A stretch of 26,911 bases of DNA, taken from assembly GCA_934359755.1 (NCBI GenBank), contig CAKRLV010000030.1:1-26911 (forward strand), written 5' to 3'. The translations under genes were made by a program, and so were the position numbers. The notes under the pieces were generated by a model, which ran no database searches, was not told the DNA's origin, and was given only the letters and a program-made list of their open reading frames with translations. Of the stretch, positions 14,009-23,158 are shown piece by piece. Positions within the stretch are counted from its first letter, which is position 1. The number at the start of each line of letters is the position of its first letter. This DNA comes from an uncultured Agathobacter sp. GTDB lineage: Bacteria; Bacillota; Clostridia; Lachnospirales; Lachnospiraceae.

Positions 14009-17000
14009 ATGGAGAAAAACAGAATACGTCCGGTCAAAGCTGGAAAAGACATACGTATGAGTTACTCAAGACAGAAAGAGGTTCTACAGATGCCTAATCT
14101 GATTGAGGTTCAGAAGAACTCTTATCAGTGGTTCCTTGATGAAGGACTCAAAGAAGCATTTGCAGATATCTCTCCAATCGAGGATTACAGCGGCAAGCTT
14201 AGCCTTGATTTTGTAGATTTTACATTATGCGAAGATGATGTGAAGTATACAATTCCTGAGTGCAAAGAGCGAGATGCAACATATGCAGCTCCTTTAAAGG
14301 TAAAAGTAAGACTTCATAATAAAGAGACAGATGAGATAAACGAGCATGAAATTTTCATGGGAGACCTGCCTCTGATGACTGAAACAGGTACATTTGTTAT
14401 CAATGGTGCAGAGCGAGTTATCGTAAGCCAGTTGGTACGTTCACCTGGTATCTATTATGGCATCGCACATGATAAGGTTGGTAAGACGCTGTATTCATGT
14501 ACTGTAATTCCTAATCGTGGTGCATGGTTAGAGTATGAGACAGATTCCAATGACGTTTTTTATGTAAGAGTAGATAGAACACGTAAGGTACCAATTACAG
14601 TATTATTACGTGCACTTGGTGTAGGAACAAATCAGGCTATCTATGATATGTTTGGAAATGAGGAGAAGATTGAGAAATCTCTCGCCAAAGATCCTTCTAT
14701 CACAGATCGTGAGCCACAGGGAAGCTATGAGGCTGGTCTTTTAGAGTTATATAAGAAGATCCGTCCAGGTGAGCCTTTATCTGTAGAAAGCGCTGAGAGC
14801 CTTATCACAGCTATGTTCTTTGACCCAAGAAGATATGATTTGGCAAAGGTTGGACGTTATAAGTTCAATAAGAAGCTTCATCTTAAGAATCGTATCAGTG
14901 GACATGTTCTTGCAGAGGATGTTATCGATCCTTCAACAGGAGAAGTTCTTGCAGAGGCTGGAACAGTTATCAGCAGAGAACTTGCTACACAGATTCAGAA
15001 TGCCGCAGTTTCTTATGTATGGATTCAGACAGAGACAAAGAATGTTAAGATTCTTTCATCTATGATGGTAGATATCAAGAGCTGGATTCCAGAGATAGAA
15101 GATCCTAAGGAACTTGGAATTAGTGAGCTTGTCTACTATCCAGTACTTGCTCAGATTATGGAAGAGAATGAGACTCTTGAAGAGCGTATTGACGCAATCA
15201 AGAGAGATATGGCTGATTTGATTCCTAAGCACATCACAAAAGAGGATATTTTTGCATCTATTAATTACAACATGCATCTTGAGTGGGGTGCTGGATGTGA
15301 GGACGATATCGATCACCTTGGAAATCGTCGTATCCGTGCTGTTGGTGAGCTGTTGCAGAATCAGTATCGTATCGGTCTTTCAAGATTAGAGAGAGTTGTT
15401 CGTGAGCGAATGACTACTCAGGATATAGAAGGTATTTCACCACAGAGCCTTATCAATATCAAGCCTGTGACTGCAGCTGTTAAAGAGTTCTTCGGTTCTT
15501 CACAGCTTTCACAGTTCATGGATCAGAACAACCCTCTTGGTGAGTTGACTCACAAGAGACGTTTGTCAGCATTAGGACCAGGAGGTCTTTCAAGAGACCG
15601 TGCCGGATTCGAGGTTCGAGATGTACACTACTCACATTATGGACGTATGTGTCCTGTAGAGACACCTGAAGGACCTAACATCGGTCTTATCAACTCACTT
15701 GCATGTTATGCGAGAATTAATGAGTATGGTTTTGTAGAGGCTCCATATCGTAAGATTGACCTTACAGATAGAGAAAATCCAGTTGTCACAGATGAAGTTG
15801 TTTATATGACAGCTGATGAAGAAGATAATTATCATGTAGCACAGGCTAATGAGAAGCTTGACGAAGAGGGACATTTTGTTCGTAAGTCAGTTTCAGGACG
15901 TTTTAGAGAAGAGACACAGGAGTATGATAGATCTAAGTTTGAATACATGGATGTATCTCCTAAGATGGTGTTCTCTGTAGCTACAGCACTTATCCCATTC
16001 CTTCAGAACGATGATGCTAACCGTGCCCTCATGGGATCTAACATGCAGCGTCAGGCAGTTCCACTTCTTACAACAGAAGCACCAGTTGTAGGAACAGGTA
16101 TGGAGACTAAGGCGGCAGTTGACTCTGGAGTGTGTGTTGTTGCAAAAGCAGCAGGTACTGTCGAGATGTCAGAGTCTAACCGTATTATTATTAAGGAAGA
16201 AGATGGAAATAGAAGAGAGTATATTCTTACTAAGTTCTCTCGTTCTAACCAGTCAAACTGCTACAACCAGAGACCAATCGTATTTAAGGGGCAGAAAGTT
16301 GAAGCAGGAGAGGTTATCGCAGATGGACCTTCAACATCACAGGGTGAGTTAGCCCTTGGTAAGAACCCACTTATCGGATTCATGACATGGGAAGGTTACA
16401 ACTACGAGGATGCCGTTCTTCTTTCAGAGAGATTAGTAGAGTATGATGTTTATACATCTATTCATATTGAAGAGTACGAGGTAGAATCCCGTGATACAAA
16501 GCTTGGACCAGAAGAAATCACAAGAGATGTTCCAGGTGTTGGTGATGATGCGCTCAAAGACCTTGATGAGAGAGGTATCATCCGTATCGGTGCAGAGGTT
16601 CGTGCAGGTGATATCTTAGTAGGTAAAGTTACTCCTAAGGGAGAGACAGAGCTTACAGCAGAAGAGAGACTTCTTCGTGCAATCTTCGGAGAAAAAGCAC
16701 GTGAGGTGCGTGATACATCACTTAAAGTGCCACATGGTGCTTATGGTATTGTTGTTAGTGCAAAGGTATTTACAAGAGAAAATGGTGACGAGTTATCTCC
16801 AGGAGTTAACCAGTCTGTTCGTATTTACATTGCCCAGAAGAGAAAGATTTCTGTTGGTGATAAGATGGCCGGACGTCATGGTAACAAGGGTGTAGTTTCC
16901 CGTGTACTTCCTGTAGAAGATATGCCATTCCTTCCAAATGGCCGTCCTCTTGATATCGTTCTTAATCCACTTGGTGTGCCTTCCCGAATGAACATCGGAC

Positions 17001-17959
17001 AGGTGCTTGAGATTCATTTGAGTCTTGCTTCAAAAGCCCTTGGATTTAACGTATCTACACCTGTATTTGATGGTGCAAAAGAGGTAGATATCCAGGATAC
17101 ACTTGAACTTGCAAATGATTATGTAAATCTTCCATTTGATGCTGCTGAGCTTGAGGAAGACCAGAAATCAGAGCATCCATACTGGAATGCAGATGCAGAG
17201 ATTTTCAGTGAGAAATATGCAGATATACTTCTTGATGAGGTTATGGATTATCTTTCTAAGAACAGAGCGCACAGAAGTCTCTGGAAGGGTGTTCCAATCT
17301 CAAGGGATGGAAAGGTTCAGCTTCGTGATGGTAGAACAGGAGAGCCATTCGATGGAAAAGTTACTATTGGACACATGCATTATCTCAAGCTTCATCATCT
17401 TGTTGATGATAAGATCCATGCACGTTCAACAGGTCCTTACTCATTAGTAACACAGCAGCCACTCGGTGGTAAAGCTCAGTTCGGTGGACAGCGTTTTGGA
17501 GAGATGGAAGTTTGGGCACTTGAAGCATATGGTGCTGCATATACACTTCAGGAAATCCTGACAGTTAAGTCCGATGATGTAATCGGTCGTGTTAAGACTT
17601 ATGAGGCTATTATCAAGGGCGATAATATTCCTGAACCAGGTATTCCAGAGTCATTCAAGGTACTTCTTAAAGAGCTTCAGTCTTTAGGACTTGATGTAAA
17701 AGTTCTTGATGAGGATCGCAATGAAGTTGAACTTATTGAGACTAGCGAATACGGAAATACAGATATCAATTCTATCATTGGTAATGACAAGGATTATGCA
17801 TTTGAAGACAATGAGTCTTTTGCAAAACATGGATTTACTAAGCAGGAATTTGATTCTGACAATGAGGAACTCGTAGATATCGAGGAGGAAGAGGAAGCTG
17901 ATTTTGATGATTCGGCAGACGATTTCTTTGATGATGCAGAAGTTTCTGATGAAGAATAA
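14009..17959 (+). CDS. rpoB: DNA-directed RNA polymerase beta subunit
   Basis: A 1316-residue protein with an AGAGGTG ribosome-binding site, MEKNRIRPVKAGKDIRMSYS start. The rifampicin pocket (about 495-527: GSSQLSQFMDQNNPLGELTH then KRRLSALGPGGL) looks wild type. KVTPKGETELTAEERLL (about 871), GDKMAGRHGNKGVVSRV (about 950, active-site lysines) and GGKAQFGGQRFGEMEVWALE (about 1153) follow. It is about 120 residues longer than the Bacillus form. The extra length comes from an insertion near 296-340 (HVLAEDVIDPSTGEVLAEAG) and an acidic tail from about 1260 (VDIEEEEEADFDDSADDFFD). It is cotranscribed with rpoC, 18 bp downstream. Confidence 0.99.
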   Translation: MEKNRIRPVKAGKDIRMSYSRQKEVLQMPNLIEVQKNSYQWFLDEGLKEAFADISPIEDYSGKLSLDFVDFTLCEDDVKYTIPECKERDATYAAPLKVKVRLHNKETDEINEHEIFMGDLPLMTETGTFVINGAERVIVSQLVRSPGIYYGIAHDKVGKTLYSCTVIPNRGAWLEYETDSNDVFYVRVDRTRKVPITVLLRALGVGTNQAIYDMFGNEEKIEKSLAKDPSITDREPQGSYEAGLLELYKKIRPGEPLSVESAESLITAMFFDPRRYDLAKVGRYKFNKKLHLKNRISGHVLAEDVIDPSTGEVLAEAGTVISRELATQIQNAAVSYVWIQTETKNVKILSSMMVDIKSWIPEIEDPKELGISELVYYPVLAQIMEENETLEERIDAIKRDMADLIPKHITKEDIFASINYNMHLEWGAGCEDDIDHLGNRRIRAVGELLQNQYRIGLSRLERVVRERMTTQDIEGISPQSLINIKPVTAAVKEFFGSSQLSQFMDQNNPLGELTHKRRLSALGPGGLSRDRAGFEVRDVHYSHYGRMCPVETPEGPNIGLINSLACYARINEYGFVEAPYRKIDLTDRENPVVTDEVVYMTADEEDNYHVAQANEKLDEEGHFVRKSVSGRFREETQEYDRSKFEYMDVSPKMVFSVATALIPFLQNDDANRALMGSNMQRQAVPLLTTEAPVVGTGMETKAAVDSGVCVVAKAAGTVEMSESNRIIIKEEDGNRREYILTKFSRSNQSNCYNQRPIVFKGQKVEAGEVIADGPSTSQGELALGKNPLIGFMTWEGYNYEDAVLLSERLVEYDVYTSIHIEEYEVESRDTKLGPEEITRDVPGVGDDALKDLDERGIIRIGAEVRAGDILVGKVTPKGETELTAEERLLRAIFGEKAREVRDTSLKVPHGAYGIVVSAKVFTRENGDELSPGVNQSVRIYIAQKRKISVGDKMAGRHGNKGVVSRVLPVEDMPFLPNGRPLDIVLNPLGVPSRMNIGQVLEIHLSLASKALGFNVSTPVFDGAKEVDIQDTLELANDYVNLPFDAAELEEDQKSEHPYWNADAEIFSEKYADILLDEVMDYLSKNRAHRSLWKGVPISRDGKVQLRDGRTGEPFDGKVTIGHMHYLKLHHLVDDKIHARSTGPYSLVTQQPLGGKAQFGGQRFGEMEVWALEAYGAAYTLQEILTVKSDDVIGRVKTYEAIIKGDNIPEPGIPESFKVLLKELQSLGLDVKVLDEDRNEVELIETSEYGNTDINSIIGNDKDYAFEDNESFAKHGFTKQEFDSDNEELVDIEEEEEADFDDSADDFFDDAEVSDEE

Positions 17960-17977
17960 TTAGAAGGGAGTTAAGCG

Positions 17978-20900
17978 ATGCCAGAAGTAAATAGCACAGA
18001 AAACAATCAGGCTATGCAGTTTGACGCAATTCAGATTGGATTAGCATCCCCTGAGAAGATCAGAGAGTGGTCATATGGTGAAGTTAAGAAGCCTGAGACT
18101 ATTAACTATAGAACTTTAAAACCAGAAAAAGATGGTTTGTTCTGTGAAAAGATTTTTGGACCACAGAAAGACTGGGAATGTCACTGTGGTAAATATAAAA
18201 AGATTCGTTATAAAGGCGTTGTCTGCGACCGCTGTGGTGTAGAAATTACTAAATCAAGTGTTCGTAGAGAGCGTATGGGACATATCGAGCTTGCTGCTCC
18301 TGTATCTCATATATGGTACTTCAAGGGAATCCCATCTCGTATGGGACTTATCCTTGATTTATCACCAAGAGTTCTTGAAAGAGTATTATACTTTGCTTCA
18401 TATATCGTACTTGATCCAGGAGAGACATCTCTTGCATACAAGCAGGTATTGACAGAGGCTGAATATCAGGAAGCTTGTGAGCAGTATGGAAGAACTTCAT
18501 TCCGAGTAGGAATGGGAGCAGAGTCTATACATGAACTTCTTGAGGCAATTGATCTTGAGAAGGATTCTGTAGAGCTTAAGACAGAGCTTGAGACTGCAAC
18601 CGGTCAGAAGAGAGCTCGTATTATTAAGAGACTTGAAGTTGTAGAAGCATTCCGTGAGTCAGGAAATAAGCCTGAGTGGATGATTATGACAGTTATCCCT
18701 GTTATTCCACCAGATTTACGTCCTATGGTACAGCTCGACGGAGGTCGTTTTGCTACATCTGATCTTAATGATTTATATAGAAGAATTATCAATCGTAACA
18801 ATCGTCTTAGAAGATTACTTGATCTTGGAGCACCTGACATTATCGTAAGAAATGAAAAGCGTATGCTTCAGGAAGCTGTAGATGCACTTATTGATAATGG
18901 ACGTCGTGGTCGTCCTGTAACAGGACCTGGTAACAGAGCACTTAAGTCATTATCTGACATGCTTAAAGGTAAGGGCGGACGTTTCCGTCAGAACCTACTT
19001 GGAAAGCGAGTTGACTACTCAGGACGTTCAGTTATCTGTGTAGAGCCAAAACTTAAGATTTATCAGTGTGGTCTTCCAAAAGAGATGGCTATTGAGCTTT
19101 TCAAACCATTCGTTATGAAAGAGCTTGCAGCTAACGGTACAGCACACAATATTAAGAGTGCAAAGAAGATGGTAGAGCGTCAGCAGGACGAAGTATGGGA
19201 TGTACTTGAAGAGGTAATCAAAGAGCACCCAGTAATGCTTAACCGTGCTCCTACACTTCATAGATTAGGAATTCAGGCATTCGAGCCAATTCTTGTAGAA
19301 GGTAGAGCTATTAAGCTTCATCCACTTGTTTGTACAGCGTTCAATGCCGATTTCGATGGAGATCAGATGGCTGTCCATCTTCCATTATCAGTAGAAGCGC
19401 AGTCAGAGTGTAGATTTATGCTTTTATCACCAAACAACCTGCTTAAGCCTTCAGATGGTGGACTTGTAGCAGTTCCTTCACAGGATATGATTCTTGGTGT
19501 TTACTACCTCACTATGAAGAAGCTTGCTGATTATAAGGATGATCCAAAGATTGTTGCACAAGTTAAATCTGATAAGGTTTATACAGATATAGAAGAACTT
19601 AAGAAGCTTATAGCTCCAAGCAAAGATGGAAAAGCAGAACTTGATTTATATGATTATATCTGGTTTGAGGATGTGACAGATGGAAACCGTCGTGTTCTCT
19701 GTAAGCCAATTGATCTTTTGGGATATCATTTTGGTAATGAGAACCTTGCACTTCTCGCATATGAGAACAAAGAGGTTACATTACATCAGCCAATCTATGT
19801 ATACAGAACAGTAACAATGGCTGACGGAACAAAGGTTTCAGGATTTACACGTACAACAGTAGGTCTTGTAATCTTTAACGAGAACATTCCACAGGATTTA
19901 GGTTTTGTTGACAGAACAAATCCACAGGATGCCCTTAATTATGAGGTAGATTTCCACGTAGGAAAGAAACAGATTAAGAAGATTCTCGAGAAAGTTATCA
20001 ACACACATGGTGCTACAACAACAGCAGAAGTGCTGGATAATGTAAAAGCTATGGGATACAAGTATTCAACAAAGGCTGCTATGACAGTTTCAGTCTCAGA
20101 TATGACTGTACCACCACAGAAGCCACAGATGATTGAAGAAGCCCAGAACACAGTAGATAGAATTACAAAACAGTATAGACGTGGTCTTATCACAGACGAA
20201 GAGCGTTATCAGGAAGTAATCCAGACTTGGAAAGAAGCCGATGATGAACTTACAGATGCCCTTCTTACAGGTCTTGATAAGTACAACAACATCTTCATGA
20301 TGGCTGATTCCGGAGCCCGTGGATCTTCACAGCAGATCAAACAGCTTGCTGGTATGCGAGGACTTATGGCTGATACAACTGGTAGAACAATCGAGTTGCC
20401 TATCAAGTCAAACTTCCGTGAGGGTCTTGACGTACTCGAGTACTTCATGTCTGCACATGGAGCTAGAAAAGGTATGTCAGATACAGCTCTTCGTACAGCC
20501 GATTCAGGATACCTTACAAGACGTCTCGTAGACGTTTCACAGCACATCATCGTACGTGAGTCTGATTGTTGTGCAGGAACCGATCGTGAGATTCCAGGAA
20601 TGGTAGTAAAAGCCTTCATGGAAGGACGTGAGGAGATTGAAAGCCTTCAGGAGCGTATTACAGGACGTTTCGCATGCGAGACAATCTGCGATAAAGATGG
20701 TAATGTAATTGTTAAGAAGAATCATATGATTACACCTAAGCGTGCAGCAGCAGTTATGAGCAAGGGTGTTGATGAGAATGGTAACCCAATTGAGCAGGTT
20801 AAGATCCGTACAGTACTTACATGTAGATCTCACATGGGAGTATGTGCTAAGTGTTATGGTTCAAACCTTGCGACAGGTCAGGCAGTTCAGGTAGGTGAGG

Positions 20901-21892
20901 CTGTTGGTATTATCGCAGCTCAGTCAATCGGTGAGCCTGGAACACAGCTTACTATGAGAACATTCCATACTGGTGGTGTTGCTGGTAGTGATATTACTCA
21001 GGGTCTTCCTCGAGTAGAGGAAATCTTCGAGGCACGTAAGCCTAAGGGACTTGCAATTATCACTGAATTTGGTGGTGTTGCTACAATCAAGGATACAAAG
21101 AAGAAACGTGAAGTAATCGTTACAAACAACGAGACAGGAGAGACTAAGGCATACCTTATCCCTTATGGATCACGTATCAAGATTCTTGATGGCGCAGTTC
21201 TTGAAGCTGGTGATGAACTCACAGAAGGTTCTGTAAACCCACATGATATCCTTAAGATTAAGGGTGTTAGAGCGGTTCAGGATTATATGCTTCGTGAAGT
21301 TCAGCGTGTATACCGTTTACAGGGTGTTGAAATCAATGATAAACATATCGAAGTAATTGTTCGTCAGTGTTTACAGAAGATTCGCGTAGAAGAGAACGGA
21401 GATTCAGATTTACTTCCAGGAAGCATGGTAGACGCACTTGAGTTCTTAGAACTCAATGAGAAGCTTGAGGAAGAAGGAAAAGAGCTTGCAGTTGGTTCAC
21501 AGGTATTACTTGGAATCACAAAGGCATCACTTGCTACAAATTCATTCCTTTCAGCTGCATCATTCCAGGAGACAACAAAGGTTCTTACTGAAGCAGCAAT
21601 CAAGGGTAAGATTGATCCACTTATCGGTATGAAAGAGAATGTTATTATCGGTAAGCTCATCCCGGCAGGTACTGGTATGAAGAGATATCGTAATACAAAG
21701 CTTGACAGTGAAGTAAACGGTGAAGATGAATTGATCTTCGATGATTTTGATGATTTTGCAGAAGATGAATTTGCAGATTCAATAGAGACAATTGAGGCAA
21801 CAGAGACAACAGAGACAGTTGAATCAGCAGAGACAGCTGAATCAGCAGAGGCAGTTGAAGCTGTGGAGACAGCAGATGGTGCTGAAGAATAA
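17978..21892 (+). CDS. rpoC: DNA-directed RNA polymerase beta' subunit
   Basis: A 1304-residue protein after AGAAGGGAG. The N-terminal zinc ribbon uses C68, C70, C83 and C86. The catalytic NADFDGDQM motif is at 456-464 (D458, D460, D462 bind magnesium). The second zinc site includes C949, C956 and C959 (CRSHMGVCAKC). The trigger loop and bridge helix region lies around GARGSSQQIKQLAGMRGLM. The last 40 or so residues form a low-complexity tail of Glu/Thr/Ala/Ser repeats (ETTETVESAETAESAEAVEA), beyond the normal end and encoded by near-repetitive DNA at 21780-21885. It is translationally close to rpoB and ends at a stem-loop before rpsL. Confidence 0.99.
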   Translation: MPEVNSTENNQAMQFDAIQIGLASPEKIREWSYGEVKKPETINYRTLKPEKDGLFCEKIFGPQKDWECHCGKYKKIRYKGVVCDRCGVEITKSSVRRERMGHIELAAPVSHIWYFKGIPSRMGLILDLSPRVLERVLYFASYIVLDPGETSLAYKQVLTEAEYQEACEQYGRTSFRVGMGAESIHELLEAIDLEKDSVELKTELETATGQKRARIIKRLEVVEAFRESGNKPEWMIMTVIPVIPPDLRPMVQLDGGRFATSDLNDLYRRIINRNNRLRRLLDLGAPDIIVRNEKRMLQEAVDALIDNGRRGRPVTGPGNRALKSLSDMLKGKGGRFRQNLLGKRVDYSGRSVICVEPKLKIYQCGLPKEMAIELFKPFVMKELAANGTAHNIKSAKKMVERQQDEVWDVLEEVIKEHPVMLNRAPTLHRLGIQAFEPILVEGRAIKLHPLVCTAFNADFDGDQMAVHLPLSVEAQSECRFMLLSPNNLLKPSDGGLVAVPSQDMILGVYYLTMKKLADYKDDPKIVAQVKSDKVYTDIEELKKLIAPSKDGKAELDLYDYIWFEDVTDGNRRVLCKPIDLLGYHFGNENLALLAYENKEVTLHQPIYVYRTVTMADGTKVSGFTRTTVGLVIFNENIPQDLGFVDRTNPQDALNYEVDFHVGKKQIKKILEKVINTHGATTTAEVLDNVKAMGYKYSTKAAMTVSVSDMTVPPQKPQMIEEAQNTVDRITKQYRRGLITDEERYQEVIQTWKEADDELTDALLTGLDKYNNIFMMADSGARGSSQQIKQLAGMRGLMADTTGRTIELPIKSNFREGLDVLEYFMSAHGARKGMSDTALRTADSGYLTRRLVDVSQHIIVRESDCCAGTDREIPGMVVKAFMEGREEIESLQERITGRFACETICDKDGNVIVKKNHMITPKRAAAVMSKGVDENGNPIEQVKIRTVLTCRSHMGVCAKCYGSNLATGQAVQVGEAVGIIAAQSIGEPGTQLTMRTFHTGGVAGSDITQGLPRVEEIFEARKPKGLAIITEFGGVATIKDTKKKREVIVTNNETGETKAYLIPYGSRIKILDGAVLEAGDELTEGSVNPHDILKIKGVRAVQDYMLREVQRVYRLQGVEINDKHIEVIVRQCLQKIRVEENGDSDLLPGSMVDALEFLELNEKLEEEGKELAVGSQVLLGITKASLATNSFLSAASFQETTKVLTEAAIKGKIDPLIGMKENVIIGKLIPAGTGMKRYRNTKLDSEVNGEDELIFDDFDDFAEDEFADSIETIEATETTETVESAETAESAEAVEAVETADGAEE

Positions 21893-21903
21893 TTGATTTT
21901 TAG

Positions 21904-21944
21904 TTAAAAGGTGGTATTCGTTGGATGCTGCCTTTTAATATTTG
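21904..21944 (+). terminator. Probable terminator of rpoBC
   Basis: Arms 21904-21919 and 21923-21938 pair over 16 bp (outer TTAAAAGG/CCTTTTAA perfect, inner pairs include G-U) with loop GTT. The T-run is partly inside the stem (CCTTTTAATATTTG), so strength is moderate and read-through is possible. Confidence 0.65.
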
Positions 21945-22004
21945 TGGTTCATAATAGGTCATAAAACGATTCATGATAGCATAATTGTATTTTGTAAAAA
22001 CATA

Positions 22005-22033
22005 TTGACAAACATTTTGAAAACTAGTACAAT
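22005..22033 (+). promoter_or_regulatory. Promoter of rpsL-rpsG-fusA, TTGACA-N17-TACAAT
   Basis: Consensus -35 TTGACA (22005-22010), 17-nt spacer, -10 TACAAT (22028-22033). The leader to rpsL is about 50 nt. Confidence 0.85.
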
Positions 22034-22089
22034 ATTTTAGCATGCTTTTGTATGCATAATTTTAACTATACTTATAGGAGGTGAAACTA

Positions 22090-22509
22090 ATGCCAACATT
22101 CAACCAGTTAGTAAGAAAGGGACGTCAGACTACTGTAAAGAAGTCTACAGCACCTGCACTTCAGAGAAGTTATAACTCTCTTCAGAAGAGACCAATCGAG
22201 ACATCTTCTCCACAGAAGCGTGGTGTTTGTACAGCTGTTAAGACAGCTACACCTAAGAAACCTAACTCAGCTCTTAGAAAGATCGCCAGAGTTCGTCTTT
22301 CAAACGGAATCGAAGTTACATCATACATTCCAGGTGAGGGACATAACTTACAGGAGCATAGTGTTGTTCTGATTCGTGGTGGCCGTGTTAAGGATTTACC
22401 AGGTACACGTTACCATATCATCCGTGGTACATTAGATACTGCAGGTGTTGCAAACAGAAAACAGGCTCGTTCTAAGTACGGTGCTAAGAAGCCAAAAGCT
22501 GCTAAATAA
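22090..22509 (+). CDS. rpsL: 30S ribosomal protein S12
   Basis: A 139-residue protein. The start is MPTFNQLVRKGR at 22090, because AGGAGGTG ends just upstream; an in-frame GTG at 22081 overlaps that site. The decoding-centre loops TPKKPNSALRK and RGGRVKDLPGTRYH are intact, so the usual streptomycin-resistance lysines look wild type. S12 monitors codon-anticodon pairing at the A site. It is first gene of the str operon. Confidence 0.98.
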   Translation: MPTFNQLVRKGRQTTVKKSTAPALQRSYNSLQKRPIETSSPQKRGVCTAVKTATPKKPNSALRKIARVRLSNGIEVTSYIPGEGHNLQEHSVVLIRGGRVKDLPGTRYHIIRGTLDTAGVANRKQARSKYGAKKPKAAK

Positions 22510-22672
22510 TTAAGCAGAACATCTGTATATCACAAACAGAACTAAGGTAGGTTAGTGTTGGGATTGAGAATTTCACTTTTGGAAATAAATTCCGCACGAA
22601 CACATTAGAGAGACACATGTGAGTACCGAAGAATTAATCGAAACTATAACAATGATTAAGGAGGGAAGTAAC
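22510..22672 (+). other. Spacer between rpsL and rpsG with possible secondary structure
   Basis: A 163-bp gap. GAATTT and AAATTC around ATTTC/GAAAT (about 22568-22592) could form a hairpin, and an open frame without codon evidence runs into rpsG from 22619. In E. coli this spacer carries the S7 autoregulatory site; here that is only an analogy. Confidence 0.3.
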
Positions 22673-23143
22673 GTGCCACGTAAAGGACATACTCAAAAAA
22701 GAGACGTATTAGCAGATCCAATGTACAACAGCAAAGTTGTAACAAAGCTTGTTAATAGCATCATGTTAGACGGTAAGAAGGGCGTAGCTCAGAAGATCGT
22801 ATACGGAGCATTTGCTAATGTAGAAGAAAAAACAGGAAAGCCAGCTCTTGAGGTATTCGAGGAGGCTATGAACAATATCATGCCATCACTTGAAGTAAAA
22901 GCAAGACGTATTGGTGGAGCGACATATCAGGTACCAATCGAGGTTCGTCCTGATCGTCGTCAGGCTTTAGGTCTTCGTTGGTTAACAAACTATTCTCGTG
23001 AAAGAGGAGAGAAGACACAGGCTGAAAGACTTGCAAATGAGATTATGGATGCAGCTAACAATACAGGTGCAGCTGTAAAGAGAAAAGAAGATATGCACAA
23101 GATGGCAGAAGCAAACAAGGCTTTTGCTCATTACAGATTCTAA
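22673..23143 (+). CDS. rpsG: 30S ribosomal protein S7
   Basis: A 156-residue protein, the family's normal length, when started at the GTG giving MPRKGHTQKRDVLADPMYNS, 8 nt after AAGGAGGGA. A GTG at 22619 in the same frame would add 18 residues with no family match and overlaps the ribosome-binding site, so I reject it. Conserved segments include LMLDGKKG-like IMLDGKKGVAQKIVYGA, NIMPSLEVKARRIGGATYQVP and RRQALGLRWL. S7 nucleates assembly of the 30S head. The fusA start follows 15 bp after the stop. Confidence 0.97.
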   Translation: MPRKGHTQKRDVLADPMYNSKVVTKLVNSIMLDGKKGVAQKIVYGAFANVEEKTGKPALEVFEEAMNNIMPSLEVKARRIGGATYQVPIEVRPDRRQALGLRWLTNYSRERGEKTQAERLANEIMDAANNTGAAVKRKEDMHKMAEANKAFAHYRF

Positions 23144-23158
23144 TAGGAGGAAAAGATC

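Noticed and set aside
15494..15590. Rifampicin-resistance changes in rpoB
   Set aside because: The pocket sequence (SQFMDQNN, THKRRLSALGPGG) shows the usual susceptible residues by eye.
20209..20619. 136-codon minus-strand frame inside rpoC
   Set aside because: It lies wholly within a conserved part of rpoC, with no start signals or recognisable domain.
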